Shown here in pieces: positions 52,597 through 61,446 of a DNA stretch of 64,000 bases. The translations under genes and the position numbers were made by a program. The stretch comes from Clostridiaceae bacterium (lineage in GTDB: Bacteria; Bacillota_I; Bacilli_A; Erysipelotrichales; Coprobacillaceae), in NCBI GenBank assembly GCA_902363625.1, contig CABJAS010000001.1, forward strand, positions 337,032 to 401,031, read 5' to 3'. Positions within the stretch are counted from its first letter, which is position 1. Each line of letters starts with the position of its first letter. The notes under the pieces were generated by a model. It had not been told where the DNA came from. It searched no databases and was given only the letters and a program-made list of their open reading frames with translations.

Positions 52597-53319
52597 TTAT
52601 TTTACATCGATTTTCATAAGATTTTCCAATTCATCATTTGTCAATTCGCGATATTGCCCTTCTTCAAGCTGAGGATCTAATATTAAATGTTTCATTTTTA
52701 TTCTTTTTAAATAAATAACCGTTTTACCAACAGCCTCAAACATCCGTTTAACCTGATGAAACTTACCTTCAAATATTTCGATTTCGACTTCGCTTTCCTC
52801 GTCATTTGCCGACAGAATTTTCAAATTAGCCGGCAGTGCCTGAAAATCACCCAAATCAAGTCCCTGTTTAAAGGCTGCAACATCCTGTTCATTAACCTTT
52901 GCATTGATTTTTGCATAATAGATTTTAGAAATATGTTTTTTCGGTGACAAGATATGATGAGCCAGCTGTCCGTCATTGGTTAAAAGCAGCAGCCCTACGG
53001 TATCGATATCCAATCGTCCAACCGGAAATAATTCATATTGCTCATACCCCGCAATCAAATCAATAACCGTAGGATGCACCTTATCCATCGTAGCACTGAT
53101 ATAGCCCTGCGGCTTATTCAGCATTAAATAGACAAAACGACGATAATGAATTTCTTCATTATCTAGTAAGATCGTATCTTCTAATTCATTGACCTGATAG
53201 TCATCTTTTTTAATGATATGACCGTTAACCTGTATATGCCCTTTACGTATTAACTGTTTCACTTCTTTACGACTTCCGACTCCGCAATGAGCCAATAATT
53301 TATCTAAACGCATCTGCAT
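52597..53319 (-). CDS. RsuA/RluB-type pseudouridine synthase
   Basis: Converts a uridine in rRNA to pseudouridine. The 240-residue protein has an S4 RNA-binding domain (about 1-60, LDKLLAHCGVGSRKEVKQLI) and a catalytic domain with VGRLDIDTVGLLLLTNDG (about 98-115, catalytic Asp), AKINAKV and KFHQVKRMF near 187. 16S U516 is the target of RsuA, but this could be a RluB or RluE relative. The ATG at 53319 shares a base with the stop codon of the lipoprotein gene. Confidence 0.92.
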   Translation of the reverse strand: MQMRLDKLLAHCGVGSRKEVKQLIRKGHIQVNGHIIKKDDYQVNELEDTILLDNEEIHYRRFVYLMLNKPQGYISATMDKVHPTVIDLIAGYEQYELFPVGRLDIDTVGLLLLTNDGQLAHHILSPKKHISKIYYAKINAKVNEQDVAAFKQGLDLGDFQALPANLKILSANDEESEVEIEIFEGKFHQVKRMFEAVGKTVIYLKRIKMKHLILDPQLEEGQYRELTNDELENLMKIDVK

Positions 53320-53783
53320 TAAATTCCTTTGCTTAATTTTATATATTCCTGATGAAGCTGACCCTGTGAGTCTTTAAATTCAATCAAAACACGGACTTCC
53401 ACTTCTTCCTTTGTGGTTATCCCCGATAAATGAATCCCTTTATACGTTAAGGTACTTGCCTCTGTATACGTATCTAAATTGACTGGATCATCATAGACGC
53501 CTATGCTGGGATAGTAATCTGCCTGACTGTCATCTTTACAGACAATGCGGACATTTTCTAAACGCTCCTTAACATTGCCGATAAATAAATCATAGCGATA
53601 ATGATTCTCTACTAAATTCATCACTAATGTCATATCGCAATACGAAGATTCATCTTGAAATTCATTTTGATCGTTAATAGCTTCAACAAACTGGTTATAA
53701 TCAGCAAGTGACACTTGGGGAACTTCTTTTTTACAACCGCTAAGCATGAAGCAGCAGAGTATTAATATCCATATTTTTTTCAT
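53319..53783 (-). CDS. Small lipoprotein, unknown
   Basis: A 154-residue exported lipoprotein. The signal peptide has a Lys-Lys start and ends in MLSGC (lipid Cys-17). The mature part is acidic and beta-rich with no recognised domain. ATG 53783 follows AGGTGG by six bases. Next to and coupled with the pseudouridine synthase gene, without an obvious functional link. Confidence 0.78.
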   Translation of the reverse strand: MKKIWILILCCFMLSGCKKEVPQVSLADYNQFVEAINDQNEFQDESSYCDMTLVMNLVENHYRYDLFIGNVKERLENVRIVCKDDSQADYYPSIGVYDDPVNLDTYTEASTLTYKGIHLSGITTKEEVEVRVLIEFKDSQGQLHQEYIKLSKGI

Positions 53784-53809
53784 TATAACCACCTATATAA
53801 ATTATATCA

Positions 53810-53830
53810 AAAAAAAGGGCTAAACGCCCT
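53810..53830 (-). terminator. Terminator of the DUF1540 gene
   Basis: A five-base-pair stem (AGGGC/GCCCT, loop TAAAC) followed on the minus strand by a run of T. It sits behind the DUF1540 stop codon. Confidence 0.75.
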
Positions 53831-53835
53831 ATATT

Positions 53836-53988
53836 TTATAATTCTTTCTTTTTGAATGTCGCACATTCAGTTTGTTCACTACAATGCGCTTCCTTACAAT
53901 TACAATTGTGAACTGCGATTTCTTCTGCGTCACATTTACAATCGCTATTGTAAACACATTCTTTAGCTGTACAGTTAATTCTGTTCAT
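53836..53988 (-). CDS. DUF1540 domain protein
   Basis: A 50-residue Cys-rich protein with ten regularly placed cysteines (INCTAKECVYNSDCKCD, HNCNCKEAHC). The DUF1540 family is common in spore-forming Bacillota and probably binds metal; the role is not known. ATG 53988 has GGAGGTGA eight bases upstream, 35 bases behind the Cse60-like gene. Confidence 0.82.
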   Translation of the reverse strand: MNRINCTAKECVYNSDCKCDAEEIAVHNCNCKEAHCSEQTECATFKKKEL

Positions 53989-54022
53989 GTTGTTCACCTC
54001 CACACAGATTAGTTTGGGCGTT

Positions 54023-54223
54023 CTAATCTTCATTATTCATGCATTTGTAAATTAACATAGCTGAATAGGAGTAAATCGTTTCTTCTTCCTCATCACTGTC
54101 TAAAAAAGCAGTTTGGTATTCAACTGAAAGTAAATCATCATCCTGGATTGTTTCTAAAAATTCGTTGATTTCATCTTCAAGATCTAATTCATGACAACAG
54201 TCAAACATCTTTACTTTTATCAT
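54023..54223 (-). CDS. Cse60-like sporulation protein
   Basis: A 66-residue acidic protein. The pattern MIKVKMFDCCHELDLEDEIN, then a run of Asp and Glu, and YSYSAMLIYK near the end matches the Cse60 family, which is made in the mother cell under SigE control in Bacillus. Its biochemical role is unknown. ATG 54223 has GGTGAT about six bases upstream; earlier ATG codons at 54244 and 54229 lie before or within that site. Confidence 0.75.
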   Translation of the reverse strand: MIKVKMFDCCHELDLEDEINEFLETIQDDDLLSVEYQTAFLDSDEEEETIYSYSAMLIYKCMNNED

Positions 54224-54261
54224 TTGCATCACCGCTGGTATCATACCAATAAAATATAAAA

Positions 54262-54287
54262 AAATAAGTCGGATTTACGACTTATTT
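54262..54287. terminator. Terminator of the aldose epimerase-like gene
   Basis: A ten-base-pair stem (AAATAAGTCG/CGACTTATTT, loop GATTTA) with A and T tracts on both sides. Confidence 0.85.
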
Positions 54288-54301
54288 TCATCATTTTTTA
54301 A

Positions 54302-55177
54302 TTATTGTGTAATTTCTATTTTGAAACAGCATTCAAATGTTTGATCAACAGGAAGACTTACGATATCTTCCTTATCTTTCAACTCACCTGTAAATCCGGT
54401 ATCATCAGCATGAGAACGCCAAGGCTCCAACGCTAAAAGTCCGCCAACTTGACGTGTTGCCCAGATTCCTAAAAAGTTAAAGTTTTCCATATGCAAAGTG
54501 ACTGCTTTATTATGGTTGATCGATTTTAAAGAGACTGATTTTGATTTGAAATCAGTAACCACTACCGCATCATCTTTAAACATTTCCTGTCTGACAAAGA
54601 AACGTTTTTCGTTTTCTAACAATGGCTGCGTTTCACCGTTATAAACAGAGTTTTCAACATCTAATAAACGACGGCTCAATGTTTCCGGCTGTTCAAATTC
54701 AACATAATAATCATTGCTTGATTCATTTTCGTACATTGGACAAGCAAATGCAGGATGTCCGCCTACACCAAAGTAAATCGTTTTATCATCTTTGTTTTCT
54801 ACTTTGATATGGCAGCAAAGTGTATTCATATCCAGCGTATAGGTTACAGTTAATTTAAAATCATATGGATATACATCTTTGAATCTTTCATTATCTAAAG
54901 TTAAAACAACACGATCCGCTGCTGTTTCTTCTACAGTAAATTCATTATGACGAGCAAAACCATGCTGTGTTAAATGATATTCCTTCCCCTCAGCACGATA
55001 CGTATCATTGATGACTTTTCCTACGATTGGGAAAAGAATCGGCGCACTGTTTGCCCAATAAGCCTTGTCTCTTTTCCACATATAGTTCATTTGATCTGAC
55101 AATCCCACCATTTTATGGATTTCTGCTCCCTTGGGATGAATGTCCACTTCTAAAAAATCATTTTTTAATGTTATCAT
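54302..55177 (-). CDS. Aldose 1-epimerase family protein (LacX-like)
   Basis: A 291-residue galactose mutarotase-like protein. FPIVGKV near 51, QHGFAR near 73 (first catalytic His), GGHPAF near 145 (second His) and LALEP near 252 (catalytic Glu) fit the LacX/YeaD type. It likely equilibrates anomers of a hexose or hexose phosphate. TTAGGAG lies seven bases ahead of the ATG. It follows nagA by nine bases, so both belong to amino-sugar use. Confidence 0.88.
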   Translation of the reverse strand: MITLKNDFLEVDIHPKGAEIHKMVGLSDQMNYMWKRDKAYWANSAPILFPIVGKVINDTYRAEGKEYHLTQHGFARHNEFTVEETAADRVVLTLDNERFKDVYPYDFKLTVTYTLDMNTLCCHIKVENKDDKTIYFGVGGHPAFACPMYENESSNDYYVEFEQPETLSRRLLDVENSVYNGETQPLLENEKRFFVRQEMFKDDAVVVTDFKSKSVSLKSINHNKAVTLHMENFNFLGIWATRQVGGLLALEPWRSHADDTGFTGELKDKEDIVSLPVDQTFECCFKIEITQ

Positions 55178-55186
55178 AAGTTTCTC

Positions 55187-56323
55187 CTAATAGATTAATT
55201 TACCATTTACAAAGGCATGTTTTAAGCGTACTTGATCATCAAAAATAATGATATCCGCTAATTTTCCGACAGCAATGCTGCCTAACTGATCTTCTACTTT
55301 AATCGATTTAGCCGGATTTAAAGACGCTAAACGTACAGCCTTAACAATATCAATATGGAAATAGTCCATAGCATTCTTCACTGCATCATTCATACATAAG
55401 ATACTTCCCGCTAAAGTCCCATCTTTTAAGCGAGCTGTTCCGTTTTCAACAGTGACTCCCTGTCCTCCTAATTGATAAGTACCCGGATCTTTCATGCAGG
55501 CTTCCATAGAATCGGTAATCAATGTTAAATAATCGTCCCCTTTAGCATGGTATAAAATACGTGCTGCCGGTGCTGAAACATGATGCCCATCTAAAATCAA
55601 CTCTGCATAAGTCTGATCGCTATCCATTGCTAACCCTACAATTCCCGGATTACGATGATTCAATGGTGTCATGGCATTATACGTATGTGTGAAATGATCC
55701 GCTCCTAAATCAAGCAGCTTCTTTCCTTCCTCATATGTTGCTCCGGTATGACCTAAAGAAACGGTAATCCCTTTTTCCAGCAAGTACTTCGTTAGAGCCT
55801 CTGATCCCGGCATTTCCGGTGCTAACGATAATAATTTAACAACCTCGCTGTATTCACCGGTCATCTTATCAAACATTTCAATTGAAGGATCAACGATATA
55901 TTCTCCCGGCTGAGCACCTTTATGTTTAATATTAAAGAATGGTCCTTCCATATGTGTCCCAATGATTCTGGCTCCATTCACTTTATCCTTATTTTCAGCA
56001 ATGTTTTTAATCGCTGCATAAGTGCTTTCCTGAGATTGTGTCATCGTCGTTGGCAAAAAGCCGGTCACTCCTGTTTTAACATTTGATACAGATAGATTAT
56101 CTAAATCTTCAAAAGTAGCATTCATCGCGTCACTTCCGTTTTTTCCATGCGTATGGACATCGATGAATCCCGGTGAAACAAAGTTTCCCTGTGCATCAAT
56201 AACTGTTGCATTTGGATCTGTTTCATCTGTAATGTTAATGATCTTTTCATCTTGAATCCATAGATTCTTTTCTACGATCTGATCATTTAAAATAATTTTC
56301 CCGTTAACAATACAATATTTCAA
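55187..56323 (-). CDS. nagA: N-acetylglucosamine-6-phosphate deacetylase
   Basis: Removes acetate from GlcNAc-6-phosphate in amino-sugar catabolism and wall recycling. An amidohydrolase-fold protein of about 378 residues with the metal motifs DVHTHG (about 56-61), HMEGPFF (about 123-129), SLGHTGA (about 188-194), THTYNAM near 213, GHHV near 244 and the catalytic Asp in ITDSMEA near 268. The best-placed start is TTG at 56323, eight bases after GAGG. GTG 56332 overlaps that site. No nagB or PTS gene is next to it. Confidence 0.92.
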   Translation of the reverse strand: MKYCIVNGKIILNDQIVEKNLWIQDEKIINITDETDPNATVIDAQGNFVSPGFIDVHTHGKNGSDAMNATFEDLDNLSVSNVKTGVTGFLPTTMTQSQESTYAAIKNIAENKDKVNGARIIGTHMEGPFFNIKHKGAQPGEYIVDPSIEMFDKMTGEYSEVVKLLSLAPEMPGSEALTKYLLEKGITVSLGHTGATYEEGKKLLDLGADHFTHTYNAMTPLNHRNPGIVGLAMDSDQTYAELILDGHHVSAPAARILYHAKGDDYLTLITDSMEACMKDPGTYQLGGQGVTVENGTARLKDGTLAGSILCMNDAVKNAMDYFHIDIVKAVRLASLNPAKSIKVEDQLGSIAVGKLADIIIFDDQVRLKHAFVNGKLIY

Positions 56324-56341
56324 TTTTATCACCTCGTTTTT

Positions 56342-56347
56342 ATTATA
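56342..56347 (-). promoter_or_regulatory. -10 element of nagA
   Basis: TATAAT on the minus strand 18 bases ahead of the start codon; the -35 is weak. Confidence 0.4.
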
Positions 56348-56390
56348 ACAAAAAACCTATTATTAGTGTGAACAAAATGCTTGATTCCAT

Positions 56391-56418
56391 AAAAAAAACT
56401 ATCCGTTAATCGGATAGT
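56391..56418 (-). terminator. Terminator of the rimP-nusA-infB-rbfA operon
   Basis: An eight-base-pair stem (ACTATCCG/CGGATAGT, loop TTAAT) followed on the minus strand by eight T, right behind rbfA. Confidence 0.92.
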
Positions 56419-56420
56419 CT

Positions 56421-56774
56421 CTATTCTTGAGTTTCATTCGTATGAATATCTTTAATGATCTTTTCAATTTTATTTCCATAATCTAATGATGTATCCAATA
56501 AGAAATGGAGTTCCGGTACACGTCTGATAGTTAAACGCTTTGCCAAAAGGGTACGAATAAACCCTTTTGAACGATTCAGCGCTTCTAATCCATCACGTGT
56601 ATCATAATCTTTTCCTAGAAATGTTACATAGATTTTAGCGATTGACAGATCACGTGTCACATCTACTGCGGTGATTGTACAAAATCCAATCTTTGGATCT
56701 TTTACTTCCATCTGTAAGATCTGTGTTAATTCTCTTTGAATGATCCCATTTAATTTTTCCTTCTTTAAAACCAT
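56421..56774 (-). CDS. rbfA: Ribosome-binding factor A
   Basis: A small KH-like protein that helps 30S maturation at low temperature. The 117-residue protein has ELTQILQMEVKDPKIGFCTIT (first 20 kept in the family's N-terminal block), AKIYVTFLG near 48 and RRVPELHFLLDTSLDYG (about 86-102). ATG 56774 has GGAGG seven bases upstream; TTG 56786 lies in that site. Ends the operon; truB, next in Bacillus, is absent here. Confidence 0.95.
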   Translation of the reverse strand: MVLKKEKLNGIIQRELTQILQMEVKDPKIGFCTITAVDVTRDLSIAKIYVTFLGKDYDTRDGLEALNRSKGFIRTLLAKRLTIRRVPELHFLLDTSLDYGNKIEKIIKDIHTNETQE

Positions 56775-56786
56775 AAAAGCCTCCAA

Positions 56787-58649
56787 CTATCTTGCGACTT
56801 CTTGCATTTCAAATCCTTCGACAATATCGTTTTCTTTGATATCATTGTAGTTTTCGATTGTCAGACCGCATTCATACCCTTGGGCAACTTCCTTCGCATC
56901 GTTTTGGAAACGTTTTAAAGAACCCAGTTTCCCAGTATAAATCACAATTCCATCTCTGATCAAACGAACTCCGCAATCTCTGCGCATAAAGCCATCTGTC
57001 ACGTAACATCCTGCTACTGATCCGACTTTAGACACTTTAATCACTTGTCTGATTTCTGCCTGTCCGATGATGACTTCTTCAATCTCCGGTGCAAGCATTC
57101 CCTGCATTGCCGCTTCAATTTCTTCTACCATTTTATAAATGATATTGTGCAAACGAATTTCTACGCCTTCTTCTTCCGCTTTCTTACGTACATTTGCTTC
57201 CGGTCTAACGTTAAATCCATAAATGATCGCCTGAGAAGCACTCGCTAAAAGGATATCAGATTCAGAAATACTTCCGACAGTTGAACGAATAACATTGACT
57301 CTAATTCCATCAACATCGATTTTTTCCAATGATGACTTCACTGCTTCTGCTGTTCCTTGAACATCTGATTTAACGATGATATTCAAATCTTGAACAGCAC
57401 CCTCGTTAATTTTAGAGAATAAATCATCCAATGATAAAGCACTTGTTGTTTTTCTGTCTTTATCTTGTTTTAATTTACTTCTTTCTTCTCCGACATGTCG
57501 TGACATCTTTTCTGTTTCAAAGGCCATGAATTTATCTCCGGCAACCGGCACTTCATTTAATCCTGTAATTTCTACCGGTGTTGAAGGTCCAGCCTCAGTG
57601 ATTTCTTTTCCTTTATCATTCAGCATCTGACGCACACGTCCATAAGCGGCACCTACAACGATTGGATCTCCCGTTCTTAACGTTCCGTTTTGTACAAGTA
57701 AAGTTGCTACAGGACCACGTCCTCTATCTAGTTTACCCTCAACTACAGTTCCATATGCATAACGTTTTGGATTCGCTTTAAAATCTGCCATTTCTGAAAC
57801 AACCAAGATTGTTTCCAGTAATTCTTCAATTCCCATGTTCATTTTAGCTGAGATTTCACAATAAACAGTATCTCCGCCCCATTCTTCTGGAGTTAACCCT
57901 AAATCTGCCATCTGTGATTTAATATTCTCAGGATTTGCTCCCGGCTTATCAATTTTATTGACAGCTACAATGATTGGCACTCCTGCCGCTTTAGCATGGT
58001 CAACCGCTTCTCTTGTCTGAGGCATCACTCCATCATCCGCCGCTACTACGATAATAACGATATCGGTTACCTGCGCACCACGTGCACGCATCGCTGTGAA
58101 AGCCTCATGTCCCGGTGTATCTAAGAACGTAATTTTCTTTTCATTGATTACAACCTGGTAAGCTCCAATATGTTGCGTGATTCCACCAAATTCACCATCA
58201 ACAACACTTGTTTTACGAATGGTATCCAATAATGTTGTTTTCCCATGGTCAACATGTCCCATGATTGTGACAACCGGAGGACGATTCATTAAATCATTTT
58301 CATCATCAACAATTTCAATCTCTTCAAAGTTTACTTCATTAACTTCAATATGCTTTTTAATTTCATAACCGTATTCCATACATACTAATTCTACATTTTC
58401 ATCATCCAATGAAGAATTGATCGTTACCATTTTCCCTAACATAAATAACACTTTAATAACATTTGCAGGGGTTTGATTGATTTTTTCAGCTAATTCACCA
58501 ACCGTAATACCTTCTTCATAAACAACGATTCCGTCTCCTACCTTCACTTCTTCTTTTTTATTTGGCACGTTCGAAATCAATGTTTTCTTTTTAGGCGCTG
58601 TTTTTTTACCTGAACGATTTGGTCTCTTATTTTTATTCATCTTTGCCAT
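56787..58649 (-). CDS. infB: Translation initiation factor IF-2
   Basis: GTPase that brings fMet-tRNA to the 30S initiation complex. The 620-residue protein has a short N-terminal region (about 1-125) with the conserved IF2_N motif [17 protein letters not shown], then G1 GHVDHGKTT (about 131-139), G3 DTPGHEAF near 178, G4 NKID near 232, and the C-terminal fMet-tRNA domain with VGSVAGCYV. The N-terminal domain is shorter than in Bacillus or E. coli. AGGTGG precedes the ATG. Confidence 0.97.
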   Translation of the reverse strand: MAKMNKNKRPNRSGKKTAPKKKTLISNVPNKKEEVKVGDGIVVYEEGITVGELAEKINQTPANVIKVLFMLGKMVTINSSLDDENVELVCMEYGYEIKKHIEVNEVNFEEIEIVDDENDLMNRPPVVTIMGHVDHGKTTLLDTIRKTSVVDGEFGGITQHIGAYQVVINEKKITFLDTPGHEAFTAMRARGAQVTDIVIIVVAADDGVMPQTREAVDHAKAAGVPIIVAVNKIDKPGANPENIKSQMADLGLTPEEWGGDTVYCEISAKMNMGIEELLETILVVSEMADFKANPKRYAYGTVVEGKLDRGRGPVATLLVQNGTLRTGDPIVVGAAYGRVRQMLNDKGKEITEAGPSTPVEITGLNEVPVAGDKFMAFETEKMSRHVGEERSKLKQDKDRKTTSALSLDDLFSKINEGAVQDLNIIVKSDVQGTAEAVKSSLEKIDVDGIRVNVIRSTVGSISESDILLASASQAIIYGFNVRPEANVRKKAEEEGVEIRLHNIIYKMVEEIEAAMQGMLAPEIEEVIIGQAEIRQVIKVSKVGSVAGCYVTDGFMRRDCGVRLIRDGIVIYTGKLGSLKRFQNDAKEVAQGYECGLTIENYNDIKENDIVEGFEMQEVAR

Positions 58650-58657
58650 ATAACCAC

Positions 58658-58957
58658 CTACCCTATCTTTTCTTTTAATTTTTCAGCAAATTTTTTATCC
58701 AACACAGCGATTGCCATACGATTGCTTTTACCAATGGCATTCGATAACTCTGTGCTATCACCTATTATTATATACTCAATTTTGTAATGTGTACACTTAT
58801 CTATTAAACGTTTCTTCGTGTTATCACTTGCATCTTCAGCAATAATAACCAATTTCGCTGATTTATCCCTAATACTTAACAATACGCCTTCACCACTGGC
58901 GAGGTTTCTGGAACGCATCATTAAGCCAATATAATTAAGAACATCCTTATTCAACAT
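58658..58957 (-). CDS. ylxQ: L7Ae/L30e-like RNA-binding protein YlxQ
   Basis: A 99-residue protein of the ribosomal L7Ae family, which binds kink-turn RNAs. The pattern [15 protein letters not shown] (about 11-25), LVIIAEDAS and [12 protein letters not shown] fits. It overlaps the ylxR gene by eleven bases and leads into infB by eight. Its place between ylxR and infB is conserved in Bacillota; the RNA target is not known. Confidence 0.9.
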   Translation of the reverse strand: MLNKDVLNYIGLMMRSRNLASGEGVLLSIRDKSAKLVIIAEDASDNTKKRLIDKCTHYKIEYIIIGDSTELSNAIGKSNRMAIAVLDKKFAEKLKEKIG

Positions 58958-59201
58958 TCTTCAACAATTCCTCATAGATCGCTTCTGGCACTTTCGTTTC
59001 CAATGAACGATCCAATGATCCTTTTTTCTTTGCCAGTTCAATTGCTTCCTTTGATTTTTTCAGATAAGCACCGCGTCCGTTTTGCTTTCCAGTATAATCA
59101 ATAAAGACTTCGCCTTCTTTGTTTTTAACGATACGAATCAATTCTTTTTTAGGACATTGTTCTCCCGTTGCTACACATTTTCTCAGTGGGATTTTTTTCA
59201 T
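58947..59201 (-). CDS. ylxR: YlxR family RNA-binding/nucleoid protein
   Basis: An 84-residue protein with the YlxR signature: PLRKCVATGEQCPKKELIRI (about 5-24), the GRGAYLKKS loop (about 42-50) and a basic C-terminal helix. The family is linked to rRNA or nucleoid binding and, in B. subtilis, to regulation of tsaD expression. Eleven bases behind nusA. Confidence 0.92.
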   Translation of the reverse strand: MKKIPLRKCVATGEQCPKKELIRIVKNKEGEVFIDYTGKQNGRGAYLKKSKEAIELAKKKGSLDRSLETKVPEAIYEELLKNVE

Positions 59202-59212
59202 CTAAAACCCTC

Positions 59213-60616
59213 CTAATCTTCATCGTAATATTTATCAAATTCATCGTAATCGATTTCTTCGTCATATTTGCTGTAGTCATCATCGTAGTAATCTTCTTCA
59301 TCGTCTTCTTCAACAACTGTTTTCTTTGTTTCTTGCACAGGGGCAGCTGGTGCTTCTTCAATGATTTCTTCCACTGCTTCTTCCACGATGTCTTGATTAG
59401 GCATCGCTTCAATAACTACCTCATTTAGATCAGATTCTTCAACGATTTCTTCTACAGCTTCTGCTACTTCTTCTTTTGCTTCCACTTCTTCAGCAGTTGT
59501 TTCTGCCAGCATTTCTTCTTCGATATCTTTATATTCTTCATGTTTCACTTCTTCTAAAGAATACAAGCCTTCACTGATCGCATCGCTCAATGATTTAATA
59601 TCGATTTTCCATCCTGTTAAACGTGCCGCTAAGCGGGCATTCTGACCACGTTTACCAATTGCCAGTGACAATTGATTATCCGGTACCACAACAAAAGCAG
59701 ATTTATCCTCTTCATTGATGCTGACATTAATAACATTTGATGGTGCCAAAGCATTTGATATGAACGTTGCCGCATCTTTTGAATATTCCACAATATCAAT
59801 CATTTCGCCATGTAATTCTTCAACGATGTTTTTAACACGTGTTCCTTTTGGTCCAACGCATGAACCGATCGGATCGATATCATCTGCTTTTGTATAAACC
59901 GCAATCTTACTTCTTTCCCCAGCTTCTCTTGAAACCGAGAAAATCTCAACAATACCTTCATAAATTTCAGGTACTTCCATTTCAAATAAGCGTTTAACTA
60001 AACCAGGCTCTGTTCTTGAAACAACGATATGTGTTCCTTTTGTCCCATGGTCTACTTCTGAAACATATACTTTTAAATGCTGCCCTTCTACCAGTTTTTC
60101 ACCCGGAATCTGCTGATTGGCTGCTAAGAAAGCTCCTGTTTTACCAATATTAACAATCGCAAAACGATCTTCTACACGATCCACGATCCCGGTAATGATT
60201 TCATCCTTCTTATCAATAAATTCATTATATAAACTTTCTTTTTCAGCTTCTCTGATCTTTTGACGTAAGATCTGTTTTGTCTGCACTGCCGCTAAACGTC
60301 CAAAGATATCCGGTGATACAGCATTTTCAACCACATCTCCGATTTTATAATTAGGATTGATTTCCTGTGCTTCTTCCAATGAAAGTTCAATATCTTCATC
60401 TTCCACTTCTTCCACTACTGTTTTAATCTCATGCAGTGAAATCTTCGCTGTTTTAGGATCAATATCCACACGAACGATAGAATCCGGACTTAAATAGTTT
60501 TTCTTATAAGATTTTTCCAAAGCTTCTTTTAATGCATCTAATACGATTTCTTTTTTAATACCACGTTCATTCTCTAATATTTCTAAAGCTTCAATAAACT
60601 TTTTATTCCCAGCCAT
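59213..60616 (-). CDS. nusA: Transcription termination/antitermination factor NusA
   Basis: Binds RNA polymerase and RNA to control pausing, termination and antitermination. The 467-residue protein has the RNAP-binding N-terminal domain (about 1-130), an S1 domain (about 135-200), two KH domains (about 205-345, with GSCVGPKGTRVKNI and LAIGKRGQNARLAARLTGW), then an unusual tail of about 90 residues. The tail is rich in Glu and ends in a Asp/Tyr-rich run with about ten Tyr (about 445-467). Bacillus NusA stops near 370. AAGGAGG precedes the ATG. Confidence 0.96.
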   Translation of the reverse strand: MAGNKKFIEALEILENERGIKKEIVLDALKEALEKSYKKNYLSPDSIVRVDIDPKTAKISLHEIKTVVEEVEDEDIELSLEEAQEINPNYKIGDVVENAVSPDIFGRLAAVQTKQILRQKIREAEKESLYNEFIDKKDEIITGIVDRVEDRFAIVNIGKTGAFLAANQQIPGEKLVEGQHLKVYVSEVDHGTKGTHIVVSRTEPGLVKRLFEMEVPEIYEGIVEIFSVSREAGERSKIAVYTKADDIDPIGSCVGPKGTRVKNIVEELHGEMIDIVEYSKDAATFISNALAPSNVINVSINEEDKSAFVVVPDNQLSLAIGKRGQNARLAARLTGWKIDIKSLSDAISEGLYSLEEVKHEEYKDIEEEMLAETTAEEVEAKEEVAEAVEEIVEESDLNEVVIEAMPNQDIVEEAVEEIIEEAPAAPVQETKKTVVEEDDEEDYYDDDYSKYDEEIDYDEFDKYYDED

Positions 60617-60632
60617 TTTGTTTTATTCCTCC

Positions 60633-61100
60633 TTAAAATTTGACAGCCAATCGAATAAACTTAATACGATCATAATCTATTTCAATACGTTTCTTGATGT
60701 TTTTTACTAGGTATTCTAAAAGAATGATTTGATCGTTTACTTCTAATATTGTACCATACACTTCGTCCATTCCTGCCATTGGCATTGCCAATTTGATATA
60801 CACATATTTACCAATAGAATGGCTGACTTGTTCCAAGTTCTTTAACGGCTTTTCAGCTCCCGGTGAAGATACTTCTAAATAGTATTCACCTTTGATTGGA
60901 TCTGATTCATCGAGAAGCGCACTGATTTGTTCTGATACGTTGACACATGTTTCCATATCTAATGAACCGTTTATTTTTTCAATAAAGATTCTTAAATACC
61001 ATTCATTATTTTCTTTTTCATAAACGATTTCATCTTCATAGCATTGTGCTTCATTTAAAATCGGTTTAATCATATCAGAAATCTGTTGAATTAATTCCAT
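60633..61100 (-). CDS. rimP: Ribosome maturation factor RimP
   Basis: Helps 30S assembly. The 155-residue protein has an N-terminal alpha/beta domain with YLEVSSPGAEKPL (about 88-100, family signature) and a C-terminal Sm-like barrel with GKYVYIKL and VKNIKKRIEIDYDRIKFIR. GGAAAGGGAG precedes the ATG. First gene of the nusA-infB operon. Confidence 0.95.
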   Translation of the reverse strand: MELIQQISDMIKPILNEAQCYEDEIVYEKENNEWYLRIFIEKINGSLDMETCVNVSEQISALLDESDPIKGEYYLEVSSPGAEKPLKNLEQVSHSIGKYVYIKLAMPMAGMDEVYGTILEVNDQIILLEYLVKNIKKRIEIDYDRIKFIRLAVKF

Positions 61101-61121
61101 CTTATCTCCCTTTCCAATAAT

Positions 61122-61145
61122 AAAGAGTGGGTCCCCCCACTCTTT
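61122..61145 (-). promoter_or_regulatory. Hairpin in the rimP operon leader
   Basis: A perfect ten-base-pair stem (AAAGAGTGGG/CCCACTCTTT, loop GGGA on the minus strand) between promoter and rimP ribosome binding site, followed by ATTATT. It resembles a weak terminator or attenuator in the leader of the nusA operon. Confidence 0.6.
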
Positions 61146-61180
61146 TAGATTCGTTGCTTTAGTATCTAAATGACGTAATC

Positions 61181-61209
61181 AATATATCATATATTTGTGT
61201 AAATGTCAA
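61181..61209 (-). promoter_or_regulatory. SigA promoter of the rimP-nusA-infB operon
   Basis: A perfect TTGACA (complement of 61204-61209), a 17-base spacer and TATATT (complement of 61181-61186) preceded by TGA. A very strong match. Confidence 0.88.
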
Positions 61210-61446
61210 TTAAACACATCTTTTTTTATAGATTTTATCGACTATTTTTCAAACTAGCAGGATATACATCAAAAAAGACTGATCTAAGAGAAAAGATTAA
61301 AATTAGGATTGAATAATCATCTCTATTATTCTGAGATAAAGATAGTAAGTTTCTTTAAGTGTCATTTTCTCAAGATTTATATATAATCTATCAAAAAAAG
61401 AGGTGAGTTAGCTAAACAAAGTATAACCATAATGGAGGAAATGTCT

